Part shown: positions 1 to 8,542 of the stretch, piece by piece
Layout of the letters: every line of letters begins with the position of its first letter
How positions within the stretch are numbered: position 1 is the first letter of the stretch
Origin: Pseudomonadota bacterium
GTDB lineage: Bacteria; Pseudomonadota; Alphaproteobacteria; Reyranellales; Reyranellaceae
DNA: 12,053 bases
Assembly (NCBI GenBank): GCA_023416135.1
Contig: JAEZIF010000242.1
Coordinates: forward strand, 1-12,053
Reading direction: 5' to 3'
Notes under the pieces: generated by a model
Told to the model about the DNA's origin: nothing
Database searches by the model: none
Seen by the model: only the letters and a program-made list of their open reading frames with translations
Program-made: the position numbers and the translations under genes

Positions 1-39
1 GGCGTGGCTCTCAAGCCGGTACGCGTCTTCAACCTTTAA
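1..39 (+). CDS. truB: tRNA pseudouridine(55) synthase TruB, C-terminal end (partial)
   Basis: Frame 1 from the first base reads GVALKPVRVFNL and then TAA at 37-39. A C-terminus of the form LKPVRVFNL is typical of alphaproteobacterial TruB, which makes pseudouridine 55 in the T-loop of tRNAs. Position supports the call: truB directly before rpsO and pnp is a widely conserved bacterial order. Only 12 residues are present, so no catalytic motif can be checked. The stop lies 17 bases before the rpsO start, which suggests truB and rpsO are co-transcribed. Confidence 0.72.
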   Translation, partial: GVALKPVRVFNL

Positions 40-45
40 GTCGAT

Positions 46-51
46 GGAGAG
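46..51 (+). promoter_or_regulatory. Ribosome binding site of rpsO
   Basis: GGAGAG lies five bases before the ATG at 57, a good Shine-Dalgarno match and spacing. It fixes the rpsO start. Confidence 0.7.
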
Positions 52-56
52 TCCCG

Positions 57-326
57 ATGTCGATCACAGCCGTCCGCAAGGCGGAGCTGATCAAGTCGTA
101 TGCCCAGGCCGAGGGTGACACCGGTTCGCCGGAGGTCCAGGTCGCGATCCTGAGCGAACGTATTTCCAATCTCACCGAGCACTTCAAGGGCCACGCGAAG
201 GATCACCATTCGCGCCGCGGCCTGCTGAAGCTCGTCGGCCAGCGTCGCCGACTGCTCGACTATCTCAAGGCCAAGGACAACAAGCGCTACGACACGTTGA
301 TCGAGCGCCTGGGTCTGCGTCGTTGA
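57..326 (+). CDS. rpsO: 30S ribosomal protein S15
   Basis: This 89-residue protein is the usual length for S15. S15 binds 16S rRNA directly in the central domain and contributes to an inter-subunit bridge. Family signatures are visible: the TGSPEVQVAILSERI block near residues 22-36, then LTEHFKGHAKDHHSRRGLL around residues 39-57, and the basic RRRLLDYLK segment before a C-terminal IERLGLRR. The start is supported by GGAGAG upstream. It sits between truB and pnp as in many proteobacteria and is followed by its own terminator. In Escherichia coli S15 represses its own translation through its mRNA leader; the 17-base truB-rpsO gap here is too short to show such a structure. Confidence 0.98.
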   Translation: MSITAVRKAELIKSYAQAEGDTGSPEVQVAILSERISNLTEHFKGHAKDHHSRRGLLKLVGQRRRLLDYLKAKDNKRYDTLIERLGLRR

Positions 327-332
327 GTTCAC

Positions 333-369
333 GGCCCCGATTTCATCCGCGGATGGATCGGGGCCTTTT
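333..369 (+). terminator. Rho-independent terminator after rpsO
   Basis: GGCCCCGAT at 333-341 pairs perfectly with ATCGGGGCC at 357-365, and TTTT follows at 366-369. The 15-base loop contains the self-complementary ATCCGCGGAT, so the hairpin can extend. It starts seven bases after the rpsO stop. It separates rpsO from pnp at least in part, so pnp probably has its own promoter or depends on readthrough. Confidence 0.85.
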
Positions 370-372
370 CGC

Positions 373-417
373 GTCGCGTCGTCCGGTCCCCGTAACAGTT
401 CGGCCGGCTGACGCGAC
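373..417 (+). promoter_or_regulatory. Hairpin 1 in the pnp upstream region
   Basis: GTCGCGTC at 373-380 is the exact reverse complement of GACGCGAC at 410-417. Inside it, CCGG at 383-386 can pair with CCGG at 404-407. It lies between the rpsO terminator and pnp, with no T-run after it, so it is not a terminator. In E. coli the pnp leader carries a stem cut by RNase III as part of PNPase autoregulation. A similar role here is inference. Confidence 0.4.
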
Positions 418-466
418 TTTCGAAGTAACCGGGAGGGCAGGGGCGAGAGCAAAGGCCCGGCCCGGT

Positions 467-492
467 CCTGCCGATGCAAGGGCATCGGTGGG
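467..492 (+). promoter_or_regulatory. Hairpin 2 in the pnp leader
   Basis: CCGATGC at 471-477 and GCATCGG at 482-488 form a perfect 7-bp stem closed by an AAGG tetraloop. The stem extends outward to 11 bp (467-492) if two G-U pairs are allowed. It lies about 40 bases before the pnp start, in the expected untranslated leader. It is a candidate RNase III or PNPase control site by analogy with E. coli; no activity can be shown from sequence alone. Confidence 0.45.
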
Positions 493-532
493 CGGCTGTC
501 GCCAGACGGGGGCGAACGCCGTGTAGGAAAGG

Positions 533-2695
<2,163 letters not shown>

Positions 2696-2714
2696 GGCAC
2701 CACACGGTAACCAG

Positions 2715-2741
2715 AACGGCGGCCATCGGGCCGCCGTTTTT
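2715..2741 (+). terminator. Rho-independent terminator after pnp
   Basis: AACGGCGGCC at 2715-2724 pairs over 10 bp with GGCCGCCGTT at 2729-2738 around an ATCG loop, followed by a T-run to 2741. It is a strong canonical terminator 20 bases after the pnp stop and marks the end of the truB-rpsO-pnp block. Confidence 0.93.
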
Positions 2742-2759
2742 GCTTGTAGAATTGGGGTC

Positions 2760-3391
2760 ATGAAGACTTCGCCCTCACGCCGCCTGTTGCTGGCCGGGGC
2801 GGGCGCCAGCCTGCTGTCCTTTGGTTCGGCTCGTGCCGCCGGCCTGATCGCCACGCCGCCGCAGACCGAGGGGCCGTTCTATCCGACGGCGTTTCCGGCC
2901 GACATCGACAACGACCTGGTGCAGGTGCGCGGCCAGCAGGCGCGTGCCATGGGTACGGTGCTGCATCTGGAAGGGCGCGTGCTCGACCTCACCGGCAAGC
3001 CTGTCGAAGGGGCTATCGTCGAGATCTGGCAGTGCGACGCCCAGGGCATCTACGACCATCCGCGCCAGCCAGGGCGCGACAGGCGCGATACGGCATTCCA
3101 GGGTTATGGTCGTCTGCCGGTCGGGGCGGACGGCCGCTACAGCTTCCGCACGCTGAAGCCCTCGCCTATGCCGGCCGCTCGCCGCACATCCATTTCAAGG
3201 TCGCGACCTCGGCCGGCAAGATGCTCACCAGCCAGTTCTACATTGCCGGCGACTCCGGCAACGCCCGCGACGGCGTGTTCCGCGGTATCCGCGATCCGCG
3301 TCAGCGCGAGCTGGTCGAGATGAAGCTTCAGCCCGCACCCGGCATTGAGGCCGGCGCGCTGGCCACGACGATGGATATCGTTATCGGCTGA
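2760..3391 (+). pseudogene. Exported intradiol ring-cleavage dioxygenase, split by a frameshift
   Basis: Intradiol dioxygenases use non-haem Fe(III) bound by two Tyr and two His to open catechol-type rings between the hydroxyls. The first frame (2760 to about 3161) starts with a twin-arginine-like signal (SRRLLLAGAGA ... ARAAG), then TPPQTEGPFYP, and has the first iron Tyr at residue 98 (IWQCDAQGIYDHP). After RTLKP at about 3158 the homology continues one frame back. There AYAGRSPHIHFKV supplies the second Tyr and the His-x-His pair, and the frame runs to TAG-free coding until the TGA at 3389-3391. One base appears missing near 3159-3163: an added G would give KPVAYAGRSPHIHF. The repaired product would be about 210 residues. 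Both parts look well conserved, so this is a recent mutation or a sequence error. No slippery heptamer is seen. Substrate is unknown. Confidence 0.85.
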
Positions 3392-3398
3392 CGCGTCG

Positions 3399-4049
3399 CT
3401 ACCGCGGCGCGGCGCCTGCGAACTCGGCGTCCTTCTTCGGAATGAGATCGTAGGGCAGCGCGAAGCCCGGCATCGCCATCAGCCGGTCGCGCCACGCGGC
3501 GAGATTGGGTCGCGCGTCGAGCGACAGGCAGCCTTCGGCCGCGAATACCATGCGGCCCCAGCAGCCGATATCGGCGATCGAGCAGGCATCGCCCACCAGC
3601 CATTCGCGGCCCTCGAGCGACTTGTCGGCGAAATCGAGCGCTGCCTCGGCCAGCGGGCGGAAGAAGCTCACGACGGTCTGCGATACGTCGGGACGGAAGC
3701 GGGCGAAGTGGCGGACGCGCGCTACATTGGTGATGGCGTCGTTCTCCCAGGAAAGCCATTCGCGGGCCTGCCAGCGATGCTGCTCCGTCCTGGGCTCGAA
3801 ATGGCCGGTGATCCGCGCGAGATAATCGAGGATCACATTCGACATCACCAGCGTGAGATCGCCGTGGCGCAGCACCGGGACCTGGCCATAGCGGTTGATC
3901 GCGAGGTGGGCCGCCTCCTTCTGCACACCATTCTTGAGATTGACGGTGCGAAACGAGAACGGCAGGCCGCTGAGCGCCAGGAAGAGCATCGGCTTGTAGG
4001 TCGAGCTCGAGGTGAAGCTGCCGTGCAGGGTGAGGGGGTCCGTAGTCAT
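3399..4049 (-). CDS. Glutathione S-transferase family protein
   Basis: The 216-residue product has the two-part GST fold. An N-terminal thioredoxin-like domain begins LTLHGSFTSSSTYKPMLFLALSG, with the cis-proline region at YGQVPVLRHGDLTLVMSNVILDYLA (NRYGQVPVL and the S/N glutathione-contact position). An all-helical C-terminal domain follows, with the GST hallmark WLVGDACSIADIGCWG, where the Asp in SIAD is the usual N-capping residue. GSTs conjugate glutathione to electrophiles or reduce peroxides; the substrate cannot be told. ATG at 4049 (MTTDPLTLHG) matches family N-termini; an in-frame ATG at 4070 would add seven residues and neither has a clear ribosome site. The gene converges with the dioxygenase, with seven bases between stops and no clear terminator. 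Confidence 0.88.
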   Translation of the reverse strand: MTTDPLTLHGSFTSSSTYKPMLFLALSGLPFSFRTVNLKNGVQKEAAHLAINRYGQVPVLRHGDLTLVMSNVILDYLARITGHFEPRTEQHRWQAREWLSWENDAITNVARVRHFARFRPDVSQTVVSFFRPLAEAALDFADKSLEGREWLVGDACSIADIGCWGRMVFAAEGCLSLDARPNLAAWRDRLMAMPGFALPYDLIPKKDAEFAGAAPR

Positions 4050-4161
4050 GGTGGCGCAATGGTGCCGCAATGCGTAGTCTCGCGCTCATGAAATTCGCGG
4101 TTCTCGTCGGCCGCCTGGCAGCGGTTCTCCAGATCCAGGCAATGATCTGATCGAAGCTGCG

Positions 4162-4596
4162 TTACTTCAGCGTATCGAACGGTGGCCGCTTGTCGAGCGG
4201 CGTGATCAGCGGGCCGGAGAACGTGAAGTAGTTTTGCTTTACGTTCTTTGACGTGCATTCGGCGTCCATCGCCGCGTCGCTGGCGCCGGCCGTGGGATAG
4301 CGAACGTTGGCCATGACGGCCTCCACCAGCTCGGCGTTCTGCTTTGCCTCGCTGCCCGCCGCCTTGAGCTTGTTGAGTGCGGCCTCGGTCTCGGTGTGGA
4401 CGACGAGATAGTTGAAGGGCAGCATCCCCGGTTCGTCGCGGATGCAGTAGAAGATCAGCGTGCGGTCTGCCGCGTATGCCTTGGCGGTCGCGAGGACCTG
4501 TTGGAAGCGCACCGGTGTGAGCGGTTCGGCGGCGGCAATCGACGGCAGCGCGCCGCACACGATGCTGCAGGCAAGAAGCGGAGTGATCGAGCGCAT
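4162..4596 (-). CDS. Small exported hypothetical protein
   Basis: I do not recognise this 144-residue protein. It starts with a clear Sec-type signal peptide (MRSITPLLACSIVCGALPSIAAAEP), with probable cleavage after AAA near residue 23. The mature part is mostly helical in appearance, with an Ala/Lys/Glu-rich stretch (EAALNKLKAAGSEAKQNAEL). Two Cys, in FYCIRDEPG and in DAECTSKN, could form a disulfide in the periplasm. It ends with TPLDKRPPFDTLK. The start is 33 bases downstream of the ankyrin gene stop, on the same strand, so it may be the last gene of that unit. A TACACT hexamer just before the start is a weak -10 candidate for a separate promoter. Between 4050 and 4161 I see no gene. Confidence 0.7.
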   Translation of the reverse strand: MRSITPLLACSIVCGALPSIAAAEPLTPVRFQQVLATAKAYAADRTLIFYCIRDEPGMLPFNYLVVHTETEAALNKLKAAGSEAKQNAELVEAVMANVRYPTAGASDAAMDAECTSKNVKQNYFTFSGPLITPLDKRPPFDTLK

Positions 4597-4621
4597 GGGG
4601 CGAGTGTAGCGTCGACGAAGC

Positions 4622-4643
4622 CCGGCGGGCTACCGTCCGCCGG
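4622..4643. other. GC-rich inverted repeat over the ankyrin gene stop codon
   Basis: CCGGCGG at 4622-4628 and CCGCCGG at 4637-4643 are perfect complements with an 8-base loop holding the ankyrin gene stop (4630-4632). No T-run follows on either strand, so it is not a classic terminator. It could protect or attenuate the transcript between the ankyrin gene and the downstream gene, or be chance in GC-rich DNA. Confidence 0.3.
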
Positions 4644-5286
4644 CGGCCTCGATCAACGCCGCGACCTCGCGCTGGCCGCGCTGGCGGGCGTGCTGCAGAG
4701 GCGAGACCCCGTCGCGATCGGCGATGTTGGGGTAGGCACCGGCAGCGAGCACCAACTTCGTCACTTCGACATGCTTCGGCCCGCCATCGCCCAGGACCAC
4801 GATCTCCAGCAGGCACGTCCAGCCGAGGTTGTTGACGTGGTTCACGTCGATCGGCGTGGTCACTAGGAAAGCGACCGTGTCGACGTGCGCTCGCTCGCAG
4901 GCGGGGATGAGCGCATTGCCACCGAAGCGGTTGCGGATCGAGAAATTGGGTCCCTTCGGCAGCATGCGGCGCAGCATCGCCGTTCGGCCGAGCGCGCCGG
5001 CGAGCAGCCAAGGCGTATCGTGGTTCGCCGCCTGGGCGTTGACGTCGGCGCCGGCATCGATCAGCCGGATCGCGGCGGCGAGATGGTCGTTCTGGGCCGC
5101 CAGCAACAGCGGCGTCTGTCCCGATGCGTCGGCCGCATCGACCGGCGTTCCTGCAGCGATCAGGCGCTCGATGGCTGCCGTGTCGCCGCCCTCCGCGGCC
5201 TTGAGCATGGTCTGTGCGGTGGCTGTCATGGATGGCATCGACAGGGCGAGGAGCAGGGCGAACGGCCACCACCAGCGGACCCGCAT
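4630..5286 (-). CDS. Exported ankyrin-repeat protein
   Basis: The 218-residue product begins with a signal peptide (MRVRWWWPFALLLALSMPSMTATAQ), predicting a periplasmic or secreted location. About five ankyrin repeats follow, roughly every 33-37 residues. Recognisable units are AAEGGDTAAIERLIAAGTPVD, SGQTPLLLAAQNDHLAAAIRL with DAGADVNAQ, GNALIPACERAHVDTVAFLV with IDVNHVN, LGWTCLLEIVVLGD with LAAGAYPNIAD, and GVSPLQHARQRGQREVAALI. Ankyrin arrays are protein-binding scaffolds, so the partner is unknown. The start is six bases after the deaminase stop, so the two are almost certainly co-transcribed. In other bacteria periplasmic ankyrin proteins have been linked to oxidative-stress protection (for example AnkB beside catalase in Pseudomonas), but nothing here proves that role. 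Confidence 0.9.
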   Translation of the reverse strand: MRVRWWWPFALLLALSMPSMTATAQTMLKAAEGGDTAAIERLIAAGTPVDAADASGQTPLLLAAQNDHLAAAIRLIDAGADVNAQAANHDTPWLLAGALGRTAMLRRMLPKGPNFSIRNRFGGNALIPACERAHVDTVAFLVTTPIDVNHVNNLGWTCLLEIVVLGDGGPKHVEVTKLVLAAGAYPNIADRDGVSPLQHARQRGQREVAALIEAAGGR

Positions 5287-5292
5287 GACGGG

Positions 5293-5664
5293 TCAGCCCG
5301 GCCTTGGCCGGCCGGCGTCCTCTGCCGTCGGGCCGACCAGCATGCGCTCGACGCCGGCAGCTGCGAGCGCGCGCTGGCACGTGCTGCAGGGTCGTGACGT
5401 GGCGTAGATGATGGCGCCGTCGAGGGTCTCGTGGCCGAGGTGCTTCTGCGCCGCCCACAGGGCGACGCGTTCAGCATGGGCATCGGGATTGTTGTCGCTG
5501 TTGACCCGGCTCGGCCCGTAGCCGGCGATGGCACCGGCTACGACCACCACCGCGCCGTAGGGCTGGTCGCCGCGCGCCACCGCTTCCTCTTTCATGCGGA
5601 GCGCTCCGGCTGCGAAGAAGCGGTGCGGTTCACTCGCGGTTTTCGCACGTACAGGCTCGACCAC
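5293..5664 (-). CDS. Cytidine/deoxycytidylate-type zinc deaminase
   Basis: The product has the zinc signature of the CMP/dCMP and guanine/tRNA-adenosine deaminase superfamily: NPDAHAERVAL gives the His zinc ligand (residue 63) and catalytic Glu (65), and SRPCSTCQRAL gives the two Cys ligands (93, 96). Members hydrolytically remove an amino group from a base or nucleoside; the substrate here is unclear. From GTG 5664 it is 123 residues. That start may be wrong: the same frame is open up to the fabI stop at 5716-5718 and encodes TRRREILAFTGAVVSVVEP, a good Tat-like signal ending in VRA. No ATG/GTG/TTG lies before it, only an ACG at 5709-5707, nine bases after a GGAG. The gene lies in the fabA-fabB-fabI direction, and the ankyrin gene starts six bases after its stop. 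Confidence 0.85.
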   Translation of the reverse strand: MVEPVRAKTASEPHRFFAAGALRMKEEAVARGDQPYGAVVVVAGAIAGYGPSRVNSDNNPDAHAERVALWAAQKHLGHETLDGAIIYATSRPCSTCQRALAAAGVERMLVGPTAEDAGRPRPG

Positions 5665-5715
5665 GGAGACTACCGCGCCCGTAAAGGCAAGGATCTCTCG
5701 GCGACGCGTGGCCGG

Positions 5716-6627
5716 CTACTCCGTGCTGCCGTTTTCGCCGGACTGCGACGGCGGCATGCCGATGGCGTGGTATCCGGCATCGACATAATGGACGGTGCCG
5801 GTGACGCCGGCGCTGAGGTCGGACAGCAGGTAGAGACCGGCGCCGCCGACATCCGTCAGCTCGACATTGCGCCGCAGGGGCGAGGCCTCGCGCGACACGC
5901 GATAGACGTAGCGGGCGCTGCCGATCACCGCGCCCGCCAGGGTGCGCATCGGGCCGGCGGAGATCGCATTCACACGCACGCCCTGCGGGCCGAGATCCGC
6001 CGCGAGATAGCGCACGCTCGCCTCCAGCGCAGCCTTGGCCACACCCATGACGTTGTAGGACGGCATGACGCGCGTCGCGCCCTCGTAGGTCAGCGTGATC
6101 AGGCTGCCGCCTTCGGTCATAAGTGGCAGCGCGCGGCGCGCGATCTCGGTGAAGGAATAGCAGGAGATGGTGAGACTGCGCTGGAAGTTGGCCTTGGTCG
6201 TGTCGACGTAGCGCCCCTTCAGCTCCTCCTTGTCGGAGAAGGCGATGGCGTGGACGACGAAATCGAGCCGGCCCCATTCCTTCTGCAGGCGGGCGAACAG
6301 CCGATCGAGGCTCTCCTCGTTCTCGACGTCGGCCTCTTCGACGAGCTTCGAGCCGAGCTTTGCGACCATCGGCAGGACGCGCTTGCCGAACGCCGCGCCC
6401 TGGTAGGTGAAGGCCATCTCCGCGCCGGCCGCATGCAGCGCCGTCGCGATGCCCCAGGCGATCGAGCGGTCGTTGGCCACGCCCATCACCAGGCCGCGCT
6501 TGCCGGCCATCAATTTGGGTACTTCGGGGAGCTCGACTGCCCTGGACGGCGTATGGGTCGAAGACGGGCTTGCCGTCCCGCCGCCGGAAGCATCGGGGGC
6601 GGCCGAGAGGGTCCGGTCGTTGGGCAT
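5716..6627 (-). CDS. fabI: Enoyl-[acyl-carrier-protein] reductase (NADH), FabI
   Basis: FabI reduces the trans-2-enoyl-ACP double bond, the last step of each type II fatty acid elongation cycle. The SDR-type fold shows GKRGLVMGVANDRSIAWGIA (nucleotide binding, about residues 42-61) and the FabI active site, YEGATRVMPSYNVMGVAK, with Tyr181, catalytic Tyr191 and Lys198, then VRVNAISAGPMRTLA. The protein is 303 residues, about 35-40 longer than usual: residues 1-39 are a low-complexity Ser/Thr/Pro/Ala tail before the canonical MAGKRG. The long start is favoured because AAGAGG sits correctly before ATG 6627, while the internal ATG at 6510 has no ribosome site. Position 129 is Ala where E. coli has Gly93, the triclosan/diazaborine site. 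It starts 14 bases after the fabB stop, as the third gene of fabA-fabB-fabI. Confidence 0.97.
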   Translation of the reverse strand: MPNDRTLSAAPDASGGGTASPSSTHTPSRAVELPEVPKLMAGKRGLVMGVANDRSIAWGIATALHAAGAEMAFTYQGAAFGKRVLPMVAKLGSKLVEEADVENEESLDRLFARLQKEWGRLDFVVHAIAFSDKEELKGRYVDTTKANFQRSLTISCYSFTEIARRALPLMTEGGSLITLTYEGATRVMPSYNVMGVAKAALEASVRYLAADLGPQGVRVNAISAGPMRTLAGAVIGSARYVYRVSREASPLRRNVELTDVGGAGLYLLSDLSAGVTGTVHYVDAGYHAIGMPPSQSGENGSTE

Positions 6628-6641
6628 GATGCCTCTTCTTC

Positions 6642-7880
6642 TTAGTGGTCGTAACGCGAGAACAGCAGGCAGGCGTTGGTGCCGCCGAAACCGAAGCTGT
6701 TCGACATCACGGTATGCAGCCCGGCATTGTCGATGCGCTGGCGCGCCACCGGATAGTCGCCCACGCCGGGATCGACAGTCTCGATGTTGGCCGAGGCCGC
6801 GACGAAGTCTTCCTTCAGCATTAGCAGCGAATAGACTGCCTCGTGCGCGCCCGTGGCGCCCTGGCTATGGCCGGTCAGCGACTTGGTCGAGCTGACGGCC
6901 GGCAGCTTGTTGTTGCCGAACGCGGTGCGGATGGCGTCCAGCTCGGTGATGTCGCCCACCGGCGTCGAGGTCCCGTGCGTGTTGATGTAGTCGACCGGCG
7001 CATTGCGCCGCGCCGCACCCGGGAAGCCGTCGATGGCGAGCTTCATGCAGCGCACGGCGCCCTCGCCGGACGGCGCCACCATGTCGGCGCCATCGGAGGT
7101 GGCGCCGTAGCCCACGACCTCGGCATAGATCTTGGCGCCGCGTGCGCGGGCCACTTCGAGGTCTTCGAGCACCAGGATGCCGCCGCCGCCCGAGATCACG
7201 AAGCCGTCGCGGTCCTTGTCGTAGGCGCGGCTCGCCCGCTCCGGCGTGTCGTTGTACTTGGAGGACATCGCGCCCATGGCATCGAACAGCACCGACAGTG
7301 TCCAGTCGAGTTCCTCGCCGCCGCCCGCGAACATACGGTCGGCCTTGCCGAGCTGGATGCATTCGACGGCGTTGCCGATGCAGTGCGCCGAGGTCGAGCA
7401 GGCCGAGCTGATCGAGTAGCTCAGCCCCTTGATCTTGTAGGCGGTCGCGAGGTTGGCCGAGACGGTGCTCGACATGGCGCGCGGCACCATGAACGGGCCT
7501 ACCCGCTTGGGGCCCTTTTCCTTGGCGATGATGGCCGACTGGACGATGGCGCCGGTGGTCGGGCCGCCGGAGCCCGCGACCACGCCGGTGCGCTCGTTGG
7601 AGATCTCGGCCTCGCCGAGGCCTGCATCCTCGATCGCCTCTTTCATCGCGAGATAGGCGAAGGCCGCGCCGTCGCCCATGAAACGGCGCAGACGGCGGTC
7701 GACCATCTCGTCGACGTTCATCTTGAGGGTGCCGGCGACCTGGCTGCGGAAGCCCAGCTCCTTGTACTGCGGCACGAACTCGATGCCGGACTTGCCCTCG
7801 CGCAATGACCTCGTGACCTCGGCGGCGTTGTTGCCGATCGAGGAGACGACTCCCAGCCCGGTGACGACGACACGTTTCAT
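6642..7880 (-). CDS. fabB: 3-oxoacyl-[acyl-carrier-protein] synthase I, FabB
   Basis: FabB condenses malonyl-ACP with acyl-ACP and is needed to elongate the cis-3-decenoyl product of FabA, so it sets unsaturated fatty acid production. The 412-residue protein has the full KAS triad: Cys161 in ISSACSTSAHCIG, His302 in NTHGTSTPVGD and His338 in TKSLTGHSQGATGAHE, with Lys333, plus the Gly-rich C-terminal NSFGFGGTNACLLF. I chose ATG 7880 (MKRVVVTGLGVVS), the canonical KAS N-terminus. The same frame is open further upstream to 7973, but that would overlap fabA and adds unrelated residues. Only four bases separate it from the fabA stop, consistent with translational coupling. Assignment as FabB rather than FabF rests on the FabA partner and sequence style. 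Confidence 0.96.
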   Translation of the reverse strand: MKRVVVTGLGVVSSIGNNAAEVTRSLREGKSGIEFVPQYKELGFRSQVAGTLKMNVDEMVDRRLRRFMGDGAAFAYLAMKEAIEDAGLGEAEISNERTGVVAGSGGPTTGAIVQSAIIAKEKGPKRVGPFMVPRAMSSTVSANLATAYKIKGLSYSISSACSTSAHCIGNAVECIQLGKADRMFAGGGEELDWTLSVLFDAMGAMSSKYNDTPERASRAYDKDRDGFVISGGGGILVLEDLEVARARGAKIYAEVVGYGATSDGADMVAPSGEGAVRCMKLAIDGFPGAARRNAPVDYINTHGTSTPVGDITELDAIRTAFGNNKLPAVSSTKSLTGHSQGATGAHEAVYSLLMLKEDFVAASANIETVDPGVGDYPVARQRIDNAGLHTVMSNSFGFGGTNACLLFSRYDH

Positions 7881-7884
7881 GCGA

Positions 7885-8418
7885 TCAGCTCGCTGCAGCC
7901 GGAACTTCGGCGGCGTCCTGGAACAGTCCGACCTTGAGGCCCATCGCCTCATAGACCGGCTTGCCATCGGCATGCACGAAGCCGTCGGCGATGCCCAGGA
8001 CCAGCTTGCGCAACATCACGCGCTTGAGGTGGACGTGGAACGTGAGCTTCTTCACGGTCGGCACGATCATGCCGGTGAACTTGACCTCGCCCACGCCCAG
8101 CGCCCGGCCGCGGCCCGGAGCCTTCATCCAGCCGAGGAAGAAGCCCAGGCACTGCCACAGGGCATCGAGCGGCAGGCAGCCCGGCATCACCGGGTCACCC
8201 TTGAAATGGCAGTCGAAGAACCAGAGGTCCGGCTTGATATCGAGCTCGGCCACGATCTCGCCCTTGCCGAACTGGCCGCCGGTCTCGGCGATCTTCACGA
8301 TCCGATCGAGCATCAGCATTGGCGGCAACGGCAATTGCGCATTGCCCGGCCCGAACAGCCGTCCCCGCGCGCATTCGATCAGATCCTCGAAAGTGTAGCT
8401 GCTCTTCTTTTCGCTCAC
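7885..8418 (-). CDS. fabA: 3-hydroxydecanoyl-[ACP] dehydratase/isomerase, FabA
   Basis: FabA dehydrates 3-hydroxydecanoyl-ACP and isomerises the trans-2 product to cis-3, the branch point of anaerobic unsaturated fatty acid synthesis. The 177-residue length fits the family. Nearly the whole sequence matches E. coli FabA style: SYTFEDLIECARGRLFG, PPMLMLDRIVKIAETGG, DLWFFDCHFKGDPVMPGC with catalytic His71, and LDALWQ with catalytic Asp85, then GRALGVGEVKFTG and GLKVGLFQD near the end. Asp85 in this context separates FabA from FabZ, which has Glu. It is the first gene of the fabA-fabB-fabI unit and is divergent from irr, with 124 bases between the two starts. Confidence 0.98.
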   Translation of the reverse strand: MSEKKSSYTFEDLIECARGRLFGPGNAQLPLPPMLMLDRIVKIAETGGQFGKGEIVAELDIKPDLWFFDCHFKGDPVMPGCLPLDALWQCLGFFLGWMKAPGRGRALGVGEVKFTGMIVPTVKKLTFHVHLKRVMLRKLVLGIADGFVHADGKPVYEAMGLKVGLFQDAAEVPAAAS

Positions 8419-8460
8419 GCTCTCACCGTCCCACGCCGCCCGAAACCGGGATCGCGGCCA

Positions 8461-8488
8461 GAATAAGGAGGCCCGCCGTCCAGCGCAA
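8461..8488 (-). promoter_or_regulatory. Possible sigma-70-type promoter for the fabA unit
   Basis: Read on the minus strand, TTGCGC (8488-8483) and TTATTC (8466-8461) are separated by 16 bases, about 45 bases before the fabA start. Match to TTGACA/TATAAT is moderate. It is the best candidate in the 124-base fabA-irr intergenic region, where I see no ICE-like palindrome. Confidence 0.3.
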
Positions 8489-8542
8489 ACCGCCGAATCG
8501 GGGTCAGACGGCCCTTTTCAGGCCGCTTTTGGCTGCCTACAT

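Noticed and set aside
3155..3165. Programmed -1 ribosomal frameshift in the dioxygenase
   Set aside because: No X XXY YYZ slippery heptamer or obvious downstream pseudoknot is present; a missing base explains the data more simply.
4046..5458. A 470-codon minus-strand frame across the small exported gene, ankyrin gene and deaminase
   Set aside because: It is Arg/Pro/His-rich and out of frame with three genes supported by signal peptides, repeats and a zinc motif.
5431..6645. A 404-codon plus-strand frame opposite fabI and the deaminase
   Set aside because: fabI on the other strand is unambiguous, and the plus-strand translation is a GC-rich shadow.
8509..8530. Terminator-like hairpin CGGCC...GGCCG followed by CTTTT before irr
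   Set aside because: The stem is only 5 bp, no plus-strand gene ends upstream, and it lies in the promoter region of irr, so it is probably chance.
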